A stretch of 64,000 nucleotides of DNA from Paenibacillus cellulosilyticus (lineage in GTDB: Bacteria > Bacillota > Bacilli > Paenibacillales > Paenibacillaceae), in assembly GCF_003182255.1 (NCBI RefSeq), contig NZ_QGTQ01000001.1, forward strand, positions 517,634 to 581,633, read 5' to 3'. Both the position numbers and the translations under genes were made by a program. Positions 1 through 8,664 of the stretch are shown here, one piece after another. The stretch's first letter is position 1; every line of letters starts with the position of its first letter. Below the pieces are notes generated by a model, which did not search any database, was not told the DNA's origin, and saw only the letters and a program-made list of their open reading frames with translations.

Positions 1-1
1 A

Positions 2-373
2 ACGCCGGCCGATCGCGCGGGAGCAGTCGGCGGACTGCTCGAAACGTCCAGTGAATTGGGCGGTGCATTCGGGATCGCACTTCTCGGCTGTGTACTTGCA
101 GCCATCTATCGTCACACGGTCACCCCTCACCTGCCATCGGGGCTATCGACAGATGCCGCACAGGCTGCCGAGCAGACCATTGCCGGGGCAGCAGCCGCTG
201 CTCAACATTTGCCTGCGGATACCGCCTTACAGGTCATCGATGCATCCCGCGACGCTTTCATGACCGCTATGCACGTCACCTGCCTCGTCTCGGGTATCAT
301 CCTGCTGCTGACGACTGCAGCTACGGTCGTATTGCTCCGCGACAAGAGGCCAGCTGTCAACGCCGCCTCATAA
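2..373 (+). CDS. DHA2-type MFS drug exporter, C-terminal part (gene enters from the left edge)
   Basis: The reading frame is open from base 2, so the start lies outside the window. The first visible residues RAGAVGGLLETSSELGGAFG match the conserved loop-helix motif in the second half of QacA/SmvA-type 14-helix drug:H+ antiporters. One further hydrophobic helix near the end (VTCLVSGIILLLTTAATVVL) and a short charged tail follow. It is a membrane exporter probably for cationic drugs or dyes, but the substrate cannot be read from this fragment. The gene converges with the TetR regulator downstream and shares a terminator with it. Family assignment is firm, substrate is not. Confidence 0.8.
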   Translation, partial: TPADRAGAVGGLLETSSELGGAFGIALLGCVLAAIYRHTVTPHLPSGLSTDAAQAAEQTIAGAAAAAQHLPADTALQVIDASRDAFMTAMHVTCLVSGIILLLTTAATVVLLRDKRPAVNAAS

Positions 374-380
374 AACATGA

Positions 381-422
381 AAAAGGCTTCTCCAAGGCTG
401 ATGTCCTTGGAGAAGCCTTCTT
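381..422. terminator. Bidirectional terminator between convergent MFS and TetR genes
   Basis: Perfect 15-bp stem: 383-397 pairs with 405-419 around a 7-nt loop. A-rich sequence precedes the stem and a T run follows it, so it can serve both strands. Confidence 0.85.
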
Positions 423-440
423 GCTATCGGCGAAGCAACC

Positions 441-1238
441 TTATTGGCCTGCTCCAGCATGCTGCTTCTGATTCAAATATTGTTCAATCCCGTCCAGAAT
501 CCGATCGAGACCAAAGTCCAAATCACTGCCAACCGGGTTCTCGCCGTTGTTCTCTTCCGTATAAGCGCCGGACATGATCACAGGCTGCAGGTCCGGATAC
601 TGCTCCTGCTTGACCAGCAGTCGAAGCGCTGCCGTGTAATTAAGTCCTCCGAACTCCCGCTCGCTGGAACCCGCTTGTACAGCACGATCGATATCCCTCT
701 GAATCATTCCGCAGGAACGGGCATATCCGCTCAACAGCAGCACAAAGGACATTTTCTCATAGTCGTTCAATGGCATGTCCCGCATCGGCCGAAGCGCCCA
801 GTCGACGATACGAAGATTATTAGGTGTAATCGGAATGCCGAGAATCGGAATATCGCCGTACCACGGATGTTCCCGGAATACGTTAATCGTTCCCAGCACG
901 TATTCACGCAAGCCCTCCCGCCACTCGGAAGCAGGCCGCTCTGGAGGCAGTGGAAAATTGCATGCTGCATCCTGCATGAGAATCAATAGATCGTCTTTGC
1001 TTGGAATATAGCGGTAGAGAGACATCGCTGTGAAGCCCAACGCCGATGCAATTCGGCCCATCGAGACAGCAGCCAGACCATCCTTATCCGCAATATCGAT
1101 GGCCGTCTGTACGATCTGCTCGATGCTCATCTCCCGCTTGGGGCCGCGCTGCGCGGGCTTCACTAGCCCCCAGCTGAGTGCTGCACCAGCAGGAAGTGCC
1201 TTCGCCGCCTCATCCAGCGTTATATCTTGATCGCTCAT
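441..1238 (-). CDS. TetR-family repressor with TetR_C_1-type ligand domain
   Basis: An N-terminal helix-turn-helix occupies roughly residues 36-82 (IADKDGLAAVSMGRIASALG then FTAMSLYRYIPSKDDLL), followed by a long effector-binding domain of the kind found in TetR_C_1 regulators of drug pumps. The frame could begin at a TTG seven codons earlier, but AGGAGG lies 6 nt before the ATG at 1238, which decides the start. It converges with the DHA2 exporter, its likely target, although the exporter's promoter is outside the window. The binding of an unknown hydrophobic ligand is inferred from the family. Confidence 0.85.
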   Translation of the reverse strand: MSDQDITLDEAAKALPAGAALSWGLVKPAQRGPKREMSIEQIVQTAIDIADKDGLAAVSMGRIASALGFTAMSLYRYIPSKDDLLILMQDAACNFPLPPERPASEWREGLREYVLGTINVFREHPWYGDIPILGIPITPNNLRIVDWALRPMRDMPLNDYEKMSFVLLLSGYARSCGMIQRDIDRAVQAGSSEREFGGLNYTAALRLLVKQEQYPDLQPVIMSGAYTEENNGENPVGSDLDFGLDRILDGIEQYLNQKQHAGAGQ

Positions 1239-1272
1239 TGTATCCCTCCTGGTGACCAAAGCCGCTAATAAA

Positions 1273-1299
1273 GTGTATATATTATAAACAGTATATCAC
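1273..1299. promoter_or_regulatory. Candidate autoregulatory operator/promoter of the TetR gene
   Basis: GTGTATAT at 1273-1280 and ATATCAC at 1293-1299 form an imperfect dyad that covers a TATAAT-like -10 element on the minus strand just upstream of the TetR start. Autoregulation is an inference from position. Confidence 0.35.
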
Positions 1300-1383
1300 G
1301 TTTACATTAAAATCGTGAGGGGGAGTGTTATAGGGCGGTTCTATGCTGGCGGCCGATTTTGAAAATGAACGAATGGAACGTGA

Positions 1384-1410
1384 AAAAGGACGGCGAAATG
1401 CCGTCCTTTT
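1384..1410 (-). terminator. Terminator of the LPMO gene
   Basis: Stem AAAAGGACGGC (1384-1394) pairs perfectly with GCCGTCCTTTT (1400-1410) around a 5-nt loop; it lies just past the stop codon at 1452 and has T-rich sequence on the minus strand. Confidence 0.8.
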
Positions 1411-1451
1411 CGTATTTTCGTCATCGAATGATATGGACTCGGATAACTGGA

Positions 1452-2928
1452 TTAGCTGATCAGCTTCCATACGTCTGCTTTGCCAGGGGTCTCGCCTTTG
1501 GTCCACCATTTGGCCTGATACGTATGCCCTGCATAGACGACTTTGTCGCCAGCGTTGTACGCCTTGGATGTATTCCAATCTGGAACAACGCTTGAGGAGG
1601 CAGCCCTCCACACTTCGGATACATCCGGCTGTTCGCCCTGCGTCCACCAGCCAGCCGTATATTCAACGCCGTTGTACGTCACTTTGTCACCGACCAAATA
1701 AATCTTGGAGCCGTCCCAAGCTGCAGCCGTTCCAGCCGGAGGCGTAACCGTCGCTGTCGTCGTCGTTACTGACAGTGCAGCACTCGCTGTGGAGCGGTTG
1801 CCCGCCGCATCCAGTGCGATGACCGTATACGAGTAAGCCGTCGACGCCTGAAGCCCGCTGTCCGTGTAGCTGCGTGATGTTGTTGTAACGAGCAGCTTAC
1901 CGTCGCGGTACACTTCGTACTTAGCCACACCGACGTTATCAGTGGAAGCTGTCCAACTCAGCGTAACTACTGACTCCGTTACACTGCTAGCCGCTAATCC
2001 TGTAGGACGAGAAGGTGCCTCCGTATCCGCTGCCGGTGTCGACACAGGCAGCGTACTTGCCACAACCGCCGCACTAGCACCCGAACGATTGCCCTTGTTG
2101 TCTACTGCCACTATTGTATACGTATAGGTCGTGTTGGTCGGCAACCCGCTATCGGTATACGACGTTTGTGTTGTCGTCCCGACGACTGCACCGTTCCGGC
2201 TAACCTCGTAATTTTTAATTCCGGCTGAAGCCGTTGATGCTGTCCATGCGAGTGTAATGCTGCCATCCGTATGACCCGTGCACAACGCATCGGATGGGAT
2301 GTTCGGCAGCACAACAGGGTCAGGATCCGGGGTCACCGTTTCGCCGTCCTGCGTCAAGTTCACATCAATTGCTTGGTAGAAAGCATTAACCGTATCGCCG
2401 ATCTCCCACACGCCGAGAATAATGTAATACCCTGATCGATCCGTCGGCACATTACATGTGTGTGTGACGGTCATCTCCGGCTTCACATTGCCACCATCAA
2501 CGGTACAGAACGGCTTCGACTCCAGCTGGTCACGGGTCAACGGCTTATTCGGATCCCAGCCGATCTTCGTAATGTAATAGCGCCAGCCCTCTGTTACGTG
2601 GTTCGCTGTGAACTTCCACGTGAACGTGTTTGTGCCACCCTTCATATTCACCTTGGTCCACCGGTCGGACGTCTGAGCATCCAACTCACTGTATTTGCCC
2701 GCTCCGGCAATTTGACCGTCTGCTGGTCCCGTCTCAGGGAACCCGCCTACGCCTTCCAGGCTTTGCGGCTCGTATTGAATAGCCCCGCAATTCGTGAGCG
2801 AGCGCTTTGCCTGAGAAACCAAATAGGAAAACAACTCCGATCAGCATGAATCCGAATACAAATACTAGCTTTGACGCGCGGGCGTGAAACGTTAATTTCC
2901 CCCATCCCGCTTGTTGTGTAATCGTCAT
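1452..2928 (-). pseudogene. AA10 lytic polysaccharide monooxygenase (chitin-binding protein), frame-broken after the first histidine
   Basis: One frame (from the ATG at 2928, preceded by AAGGGG) encodes a signal peptide ending GKALA-H, where H would be copper ligand His1. The next recognisable piece, TNCGAIQYEPQSLEG, is in another frame and starts within 3 nt of that His codon (about 2793-2796). About 18 residues expected between them in AA10 enzymes of the CBP21 type, including a disulfide cysteine, are missing, and the frame shifts. The rest is intact: second copper His in TANHVTEGWRYYITK, the AFYQAIDVNL end, two fibronectin type III domains and two CBM5/12 chitin-binding domains with WWT motifs. 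If intact it would be a secreted chitin-oxidising enzyme. A sequencing or assembly error is the main alternative. Confidence 0.8.
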
Positions 2929-3282
2929 CTCGATTCCCCTTACATGATGTAATATTATTCCTTATTTAATCTAAGGCGAGAACATCATGTTTAGCTAGTT
3001 TCGAAAGGCCTAAGGGGGTGACTCCACTTATTATCAATAGGAATAAATATTTATTATCGAATGTAATTTGATACTTAGCCCGTAGTTATCTAATTTTTAT
3101 ATAAGAATACATGAGTAATCATTCTAATTGTCCTATAACTAAAATAGGCTGTAATCATCAGTTGATGTCAGGTACGTATGCGTCTGACAATCTAACCGTG
3201 CGATGCCAACTGTTGCTCTAGACCAAACTTTGTCTGTATCAATAGTCCCTTCGTACAAAGCCAAAATCTAAAATAAAGTTTC
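2929..3282. other. Non-coding gap with one 9-bp dyad
   Basis: No supported gene. ACATGATGT at 2942-2950 and ACATCATGT at 2982-2990 form an inverted repeat directly upstream of the LPMO ribosome binding site, possibly an operator. The rest is AT-rich without clear structure. Confidence 0.35.
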
Positions 3283-3579
3283 TTATATTATCGTTACGTC
3301 TGCGTTATCCTTGCCCGCCCAGAGCTTAAAGCTATAACCCGCTTCAAGCATGATCCAAGGTGCTTCATCAACGAGGTATGCAACATCAGCATGGGTATCC
3401 CATGTTTCATTGATATGGCCTGTTACTCTAACAAGAACAGTCCAAGTATCCCCTTGTAGTGATCGATCTTTGATTTCGCCCATATGTATGATGAAATCTC
3501 GCAGCCATTCGTTTACCGGAAGCTGACTCGGGTCTCTTCTCCAGCTTATGATAGCCTTTACATACCTTCTGTCGGTCAC
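3283..3579 (-). CDS. Small protein of unknown function, resembling an EF-Tu domain 3-like barrel at its end
   Basis: A 98-residue protein. GGGAGG stands 6 nt before a GTG at 3579, so I prefer that start over an ATG ten codons upstream that has no ribosome site. The last third (ADVAYLVDEAPWIMLEAGYS then FKLWAGKDNADVTII) follows the rhythm of the C-terminal beta-barrel of EF-Tu, where an xPxxLxxGxxFxLxxG pattern is typical, but no GTPase is present. No signal peptide or membrane segment. It stands alone between the LPMO and the diguanylate cyclase. Function unknown; the resemblance is visual only. Confidence 0.6.
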   Translation of the reverse strand: MTDRRYVKAIISWRRDPSQLPVNEWLRDFIIHMGEIKDRSLQGDTWTVLVRVTGHINETWDTHADVAYLVDEAPWIMLEAGYSFKLWAGKDNADVTII

Positions 3580-3674
3580 TATTAGCCTCCCTATAAATCC
3601 AAACAGCATTAATTTAGATAGATCATAATTTAACTTTTTCTACCAAACCAGCACATATTCGTGCAAAAAAATGC

Positions 3675-3701
3675 AAGGCCATCCTGTGAGTGGATGGCCT
3701 T
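3675..3701 (-). terminator. Terminator of the diguanylate cyclase gene
   Basis: AAGGCCATCC (3675-3684) pairs with GGATGGCCTT (3692-3701); on the minus strand the stem is followed by a T7 run. Confidence 0.8.
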
Positions 3702-3730
3702 TGAACGGCTTAATATTTATTCACTAAATC

Positions 3731-5275
3731 CTAAGCCGCCGCCGTCACACGATTGCGCCCTTCTTTCTTGGACGTGTACAAGGCTTCGTCCGCTCTGCGG
3801 AGGATCGCCTCCAGTGTCTCGGTATCGCTAAGCTGCTGCACGACGCCGAAGCTCGACGTCACATCGATGGCATTCCCCTTGAAATGCAGCGTGTTCTGCT
3901 GCAGCGCCTTACATATGTCTTCTGCCAGTCGAACAGCTTCGGACAGCTTCGCAGAAGGCAATGCGATAACGAACTCTTCTCCCCCATAACGAGCGAATGG
4001 CATTTCAGGCAACATGAAGCGTTGGCAAACAGAAACGATATGCTTGAGTGCCTGGTCACCCGTTTCGTGCCCGTACGTATCGTTAATTTGCTTGAAGTGG
4101 TCGATGTCGAACAAGATGAGCGAAACCGGCTTGCCACCTGCCTCCTCGAGCAGCGCTCTTCCCTCCACGAGAAACTGCGTCCGATTGTAGATGCCCGTCA
4201 AGCCATCATAATAAGCAAGCTTCTTCAACTGCTCCTGCAGCATGCGCTGCTCCGTCACATCAATCAGCATGAGCAGCATGCCAATCGCGTCGCCCTTCTT
4301 ATTGGTCACAAGAGAGATTCGGGCCTGGTAGCTGGATAGCCCATCGGCGGAAGGCCAATGCACCTCTTCCTCCAGACCATCTACACTAACGTCATCAGGG
4401 AAAGCCCTTCCCGTTAATCGCGGCCACACGTCGTCCATACTCGTCCCAATTACACCACTATGCAGAAGCGGAACCATTCCTTTGACGGCATGATTGTAAT
4501 CGATAATGCGACGATTGGCATCCAGCACAATAACGCCCTCTCGCATGCTTTCGAATATACTTTCCTTAGCAATCGGTACGATCGTAAGCAGGCGGCTGGC
4601 TGCAATGGACCATATGAACAGGGACGCAGTCACACACATCGTGATCGGCACTGGATCCATGCCGTATGGCGTAATGCCGAGCAGATAGACAAAGGCCGCT
4701 GACATCGGCAGCAGCTGCGATATAATGAGCGTCGCCAGCTGGAAGCGATACGCCTTCTTCGTGCTTCTCCATCTTCTGACTAGCAGCGTCGTGGCCGTAA
4801 ACAAGCAGCCGAACGTGTAGGCGCCATGCACGATATACCATTGCCCGATCGATACGTCCGCCATCGGCGACGGTGCATCCGCCCTTAGATACATGCCCTT
4901 GTAGAATAGATGATGGTAATCGTTCGTCAGCACCATGAGGAAGCTGATGAACGGAATCACACACATGAGCAGCCCCGTCTTAGTTGAGACGGTTTTGCCG
5001 ATATACTTCATAATGACGATCAAGCCAAGCGCAGCTGCAAAGGGCATACCGGCGTATTCCACCATCGTCCAATGCTTAATTTGTTCTAATGTATTGCTGG
5101 CCAGCTCGAATGCGTGGCCGAACACATAAACACACTGCGCAGCGGTAAACAGCATAAACGTATAGGCAAACGGAGTCTGTTTTCTTTTCACAAAAGAATA
5201 AATAAATAATAGTAAAATCAATACACCTGACGTTGTAACAAGGGAAATATACGCCGTAAGTTGTGGATTTGCCAT
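3731..5275 (-). CDS. Membrane-bound diguanylate cyclase (7TM sensor-PAS-GGDEF)
   Basis: The protein has about seven hydrophobic segments in residues 1-220, like the 7TM input domain found in Bacillota sensor kinases, then a PAS-like domain (about 230-340, starting ESMREGVIVLDANRRIIDYN) and a GGDEF domain (about 350-510). The active-site loop reads YGGEEFVIALP and the metal site FDIDHFKQINDTYGHETGDQ, so it should be an active enzyme making cyclic di-GMP from two GTP. No RxxD inhibitory site was seen five residues before GGEEF. It is monocistronic with its own terminator. The signal sensed by the membrane part is unknown. Confidence 0.88.
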   Translation of the reverse strand: MANPQLTAYISLVTTSGVLILLLFIYSFVKRKQTPFAYTFMLFTAAQCVYVFGHAFELASNTLEQIKHWTMVEYAGMPFAAALGLIVIMKYIGKTVSTKTGLLMCVIPFISFLMVLTNDYHHLFYKGMYLRADAPSPMADVSIGQWYIVHGAYTFGCLFTATTLLVRRWRSTKKAYRFQLATLIISQLLPMSAAFVYLLGITPYGMDPVPITMCVTASLFIWSIAASRLLTIVPIAKESIFESMREGVIVLDANRRIIDYNHAVKGMVPLLHSGVIGTSMDDVWPRLTGRAFPDDVSVDGLEEEVHWPSADGLSSYQARISLVTNKKGDAIGMLLMLIDVTEQRMLQEQLKKLAYYDGLTGIYNRTQFLVEGRALLEEAGGKPVSLILFDIDHFKQINDTYGHETGDQALKHIVSVCQRFMLPEMPFARYGGEEFVIALPSAKLSEAVRLAEDICKALQQNTLHFKGNAIDVTSSFGVVQQLSDTETLEAILRRADEALYTSKKEGRNRVTAAA

Positions 5276-5387
5276 TCGTTGTCTCCAATAATGAACGGTT
5301 TTGACACCATTCTACATCAAATAAAAGCATTCATAAATAGGATGGCAATTGGATAAAATTCGATGTTGCGTCCGTAGTTACAATACA

Positions 5388-5419
5388 AAACCCCGACCGC
5401 ATATTGCGTGCCGGGGTTT
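5388..5419 (-). terminator. Terminator of the glycine betaine transport operon
   Basis: AAACCCCG (5388-5395) pairs with CGGGGTTT (5412-5419), 50 nt past the stop of the binding-protein gene on the minus strand. Confidence 0.7.
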
Positions 5420-5471
5420 CCTTAACAATCGTATGAGAGCAGTACATATGAACCTTTACCTATTTAAAATA

Positions 5472-6374
5472 TTACTTCGTCTTCAGATCTTCAATCGAGG
5501 TAATATCCATATAGGATGGCACTACGAGACCAAGCTTCGTTCCGATCAAGTTCGCACCCAAGTCCTCGAATTGTCCTTGGTACTTGTCGTAGTAATCTTG
5601 GTGCGTCGTCGGCAGCCAAGCTGCTACGATTGCATCCGCACTGCCATTGGCGATGCCCGCCCACATTGGGCCCGCTTCGACCTGCAGCATCTCAACCTTG
5701 TAGCCAAGACGCTGCTCAAGCACCTGCTTCACAACGTTTGTGCTCGCTATCTCCGAGTCCCATGCGACGTACGCCAGCTTAACCTTCTTGCCAGACTCCT
5801 GCGGAAGATCCTTCACCCATGCGTCGACCTTATCGGCATGATCCTTCACCCATTGCGCGGCGGCTTCTTCCGGTTTCGTGCCGTCTGCAACTGCGTTCAT
5901 GACGACTGCCATCTCATCCGGCGTCCACTCGAAGCGGTCGAGCATCGCATAAGCGGAAGGCGCATCCTCCTTGAATCCGTTGCGAACAATCGTATGAATC
6001 TCTTCATCCTGGCCGTAGGAACCCTTTGGATCCTCAAGGTACTTCAGGTCATATTTCGCAAACATCCAGTGCGGTGTCCAACCCGTGACGATGATCGGCT
6101 CTTTGTCTTTATACGCTTTGTCCAGTGCAGCAGCCATCGCTGCGCTTGAGCCCTCGACCAGATTCCAGTCAGACAGCTCGTAATCCTCCAGCGCTTTCTC
6201 CGTCTGCTTCATCAGACCAGCGCCGGGGTCGATCCCGACGATCTTGTGCTTCACCTGATCTCCAATGCTGCCTGTGCTAGCGCTGCTACTCCCGTTCGAG
6301 TTCGAGCACCCCGTAAGTGCGATAGCACCCGATAAGCCTGCGACCAACAACAGTTTCGAAGCATGTTTAAACAT
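5472..6374 (-). CDS. opuAC: Glycine betaine-binding lipoprotein of an Opu-type ABC transporter
   Basis: A signal peptide ends in the lipobox LTGC, so the mature protein is lipid-anchored outside the membrane. The 300-residue length and the QAT/OpuAC fold signatures (GIDPGAGLM near the start, TGWTPHWMFAKYDLKYLEDP in the middle, AAWLPTTHQDYYDKYQGQFE near the end) fit substrate-binding proteins that cage quaternary ammonium groups with aromatic residues. It is the last gene of the operon; its ATG overlaps the end of the permease gene by 8 nt and has AGGAG 8 nt upstream. Substrate is most likely glycine betaine or proline betaine. Confidence 0.9.
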   Translation of the reverse strand: MFKHASKLLLVAGLSGAIALTGCSNSNGSSSASTGSIGDQVKHKIVGIDPGAGLMKQTEKALEDYELSDWNLVEGSSAAMAAALDKAYKDKEPIIVTGWTPHWMFAKYDLKYLEDPKGSYGQDEEIHTIVRNGFKEDAPSAYAMLDRFEWTPDEMAVVMNAVADGTKPEEAAAQWVKDHADKVDAWVKDLPQESGKKVKLAYVAWDSEIASTNVVKQVLEQRLGYKVEMLQVEAGPMWAGIANGSADAIVAAWLPTTHQDYYDKYQGQFEDLGANLIGTKLGLVVPSYMDITSIEDLKTK

Positions 6375-7206
6375 TAGACCCTCTCCTATTCTTTCTCACG
6401 ATATGTTGTGTCATACGGTCCAGCACAATCGCCAACACGACGATTGCAAGTCCCGCTTCAAATCCCTCGCCTGTCTTAATCTGTGTCACCGCGCCATATA
6501 CGTCGGCTCCGATACCCTGCGCGCCGATCATCGATGCGATAACGACCATCGACAGCGACAGCATGATCGTTTGGTTGATCCCTGTCATGATGGATGGCAT
6601 CGCCAGTGGAATCTGCAGCTTGAACAGCTTCTGCCTGCTAGTTGATCCGAAGGCTTCCGCCGCCTCCACAAGATCCTCTGGCACTTGGCGGATACCGAGG
6701 TTCGTTAGACGAATCGTCGGTGGCACTGCGAAGATGACCGACGCAATGACGCCTGGCACGACGCCAAGACCGAAGAACGTAACAGCCGGAATCAAGTACA
6801 CGAATGCGGGCATGGTCTGCATGAAGTCAAGCAGCGGTGTTACGATGCCCCTCACCCGATCGCTCTGCGCACTGCCAATGCCGAGCGGCACGCCGATGAC
6901 GATCGACAGGATCGCCGACGTCAGCACAAGCGCAAGCGTATCGACGGTGTGATCCCACAAGCCGAGATTATCGATTAACAGCAGACCAATCGCTGTGAAG
7001 GCTGCGAACTTCCACTTGCCGAGATAATAGCCAAGCGCCGTTGCCAATACGATGAACACAAGCGCCGGCAGCCAGTGGAACGTATTAGCGATGCCATTCA
7101 CAATGCCTTCAATAATTACCGAGATGACATGGAACAGCGGCTTTAAGCCCGTCTCCAGCGCGTCAACAATGCTCTCTACCCATTTATCGAGCGGAAGCTT
7201 AGACAT
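6367..7206 (-). CDS. opuAB: Glycine betaine ABC transporter permease
   Basis: An integral membrane protein with six or more hydrophobic segments and the BPD_transp_1 coupling loop around EAAEAFGSTSRQKLFKLQIP. The amino-terminal section (KWVESIVDALETGLKPLFHV) is typical of OpuAB/ProW. I place the start at the ATG 7206, with AAGGAG 9 nt upstream, rather than the GTG two codons earlier. The start overlaps the ATPase stop by 8 nt, and the same 8-nt overlap occurs with the binding-protein gene downstream, implying coupled translation. Confidence 0.9.
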   Translation of the reverse strand: MSKLPLDKWVESIVDALETGLKPLFHVISVIIEGIVNGIANTFHWLPALVFIVLATALGYYLGKWKFAAFTAIGLLLIDNLGLWDHTVDTLALVLTSAILSIVIGVPLGIGSAQSDRVRGIVTPLLDFMQTMPAFVYLIPAVTFFGLGVVPGVIASVIFAVPPTIRLTNLGIRQVPEDLVEAAEAFGSTSRQKLFKLQIPLAMPSIMTGINQTIMLSLSMVVIASMIGAQGIGADVYGAVTQIKTGEGFEAGLAIVVLAIVLDRMTQHIVRKNRRGSNV

Positions 7207-8440
7207 TAGCACTCACTCCTTCCGTCGAGGCTGGTTTTACCTCAGCAGGCTGTTCGGTCCGCTGATCCGGATTGCCTGCGAGCGCACCAAGCACCGCGCC
7301 CCGCACAATCACTCCCATAAGCCGATTATTACTGTTCACGACGGCAACCGGATGCTTGGACGTGCTGCATATGTCGAACAACTGATACAGCAGCTTGTCT
7401 TTGTCCACTACCGCAACGTCACGGATAACAATATCCTCGAGCGTCCTGCCTTCGCGGACCGCCACAGAGGCGTCCTCCGCTGTAATGACACCAATCAGCC
7501 TGCGCCCCCGATCGACAACGAACAGGTTCGAGATGCCGCTCTCGCGCATCAGCTGAAGGGCAACACGCGGACCGCGGTCTAGCCCGATCGTCTCTGGCCG
7601 ACGCATAACAGAGGATGCCGTCAGCACTTTAGACAAATCAACATCCTCGACGAACCGCTCGACATATTCGTTAGCCGGATTCGTCATGACTTCTTCCGGT
7701 GTGCCAACCTGTACGACACCGCCGTCCTTCATGAGCAGGATCCGGTCGCCGATGCGCAGCGCCTCATCCAGATCATGCGTAATGAAGATAATCGTTTTCT
7801 TCATCTTCTCTTGCAGCTCCAGCAGCTCATCCTGCATCTCCTTGCGGATCAACGGATCAAGCGCGCTGAACGCTTCGTCCATAAGCAGAATGTCAGGATC
7901 GTTCGCCAGCGCCCGAGCGAGCCCGACCCGCTGCTGCATGCCGCCGCTAAGCTGAGAAGGCAGGCTGTTTGCCCAATCGCCAAGCCCGACGAGCGTAAGC
8001 GACTCGATGGCCTTCTTCCTGCGAACTGCCTTATCTACTCCCTGAACCTCAAGGCCGTATTCGACGTTCTCGACCACCGTACGGTGCGGGAACAGTGCGA
8101 ACTTTTGAAACACCATACTGATCTGCTTCTGGCGCACCTTGATCAGGCCTTCTTTATTCATCTTCACAATGTCTTTGCCATGTATGGCGATGCTCCCGCG
8201 AGTCGGCTCGATCAGCCGGTTCAGCATCCTCACGAGCGTCGATTTGCCACTGCCGGAGAGACCCATAATAACGAAGATCTCGCCCTCATTTACGGAGAAA
8301 CTGACGTTGTTCACGCCAACGGTATGCTTTCTCTCGCGGTATATCTTCTCTTTATTCCACCCGTCATCCATTAGGCGGAGAATTGATTCTGGATCGGTAC
8401 CAAACACTTTGGTGACTTGATTCACCTCAATGATAGCCAT
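7199..8440 (-). CDS. opuAA: Glycine betaine ABC transporter ATPase with C-terminal CBS domains
   Basis: Walker A GLSGSGKS, signature LSGGMQQR, Walker B ILLMDEAFSALDP and the H-loop FITHD are all present in the first 240 residues. The last 130 residues form a tandem CBS module (SVMRRPETIGLDRG... and IVIRDVAVVDKDKLL), which in OpuA/ProV senses ionic strength or nucleotides. The start at 8440 is preferred because AGGGG lies 8 nt upstream; a GTG three codons earlier sits too close to the ribosome site. First gene of an ATPase-permease-binding protein operon for osmoprotectant import. Confidence 0.92.
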   Translation of the reverse strand: MAIIEVNQVTKVFGTDPESILRLMDDGWNKEKIYRERKHTVGVNNVSFSVNEGEIFVIMGLSGSGKSTLVRMLNRLIEPTRGSIAIHGKDIVKMNKEGLIKVRQKQISMVFQKFALFPHRTVVENVEYGLEVQGVDKAVRRKKAIESLTLVGLGDWANSLPSQLSGGMQQRVGLARALANDPDILLMDEAFSALDPLIRKEMQDELLELQEKMKKTIIFITHDLDEALRIGDRILLMKDGGVVQVGTPEEVMTNPANEYVERFVEDVDLSKVLTASSVMRRPETIGLDRGPRVALQLMRESGISNLFVVDRGRRLIGVITAEDASVAVREGRTLEDIVIRDVAVVDKDKLLYQLFDICSTSKHPVAVVNSNNRLMGVIVRGAVLGALAGNPDQRTEQPAEVKPASTEGVSANV

Positions 8441-8484
8441 CCAGCTCACCCCTTCCTTTGCATGATCGCACTTTCTTCCCTATA

Positions 8485-8514
8485 AGTGTAAAAAGTTTCG
8501 TCGTACAATGTCAA
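8485..8514 (-). promoter_or_regulatory. Sigma-A promoter of the opu operon
   Basis: On the minus strand TTGACA (8509-8514) is followed after 18 bp by TACACT (8485-8490), about 45 nt before the ATPase start. Confidence 0.75.
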
Positions 8515-8522
8515 CAATCCCA

Positions 8523-8555
8523 ACTGTTGTAACAGTACATACAGTTATTTCTGTA
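8523..8555. promoter_or_regulatory. Candidate GbsR-type operators
   Basis: ACTGTT-GT-AACAGT at 8523-8536 is a perfect 6-2-6 palindrome directly upstream of the opu -35 element, and TACAG/CTGTA arms at 8540-8544 and 8551-8555 form a second dyad. They share an ACAG/CTGT core. Binding by the adjacent regulator is inferred. Confidence 0.5.
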
Positions 8556-8610
8556 CAAAGTATCCTCCCGAATGCTCCCGTTTCCTCTCTTTTTCCATTC
8601 AACTGGTTTC

Positions 8611-8639
8611 TTTACAAGGCGAACATTGTTCTTTACAAT
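8611..8639 (+). promoter_or_regulatory. Promoter of the GbsR-like gene
   Basis: TTTACA (8611-8616), 17 bp, TACAAT (8634-8639). A short dyad GAAC-ATT-GTTC (8621-8631) lies in the spacer. Confidence 0.65.
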
Positions 8640-8664
8640 AACGGATATACAAAAGGTCAGGTGA

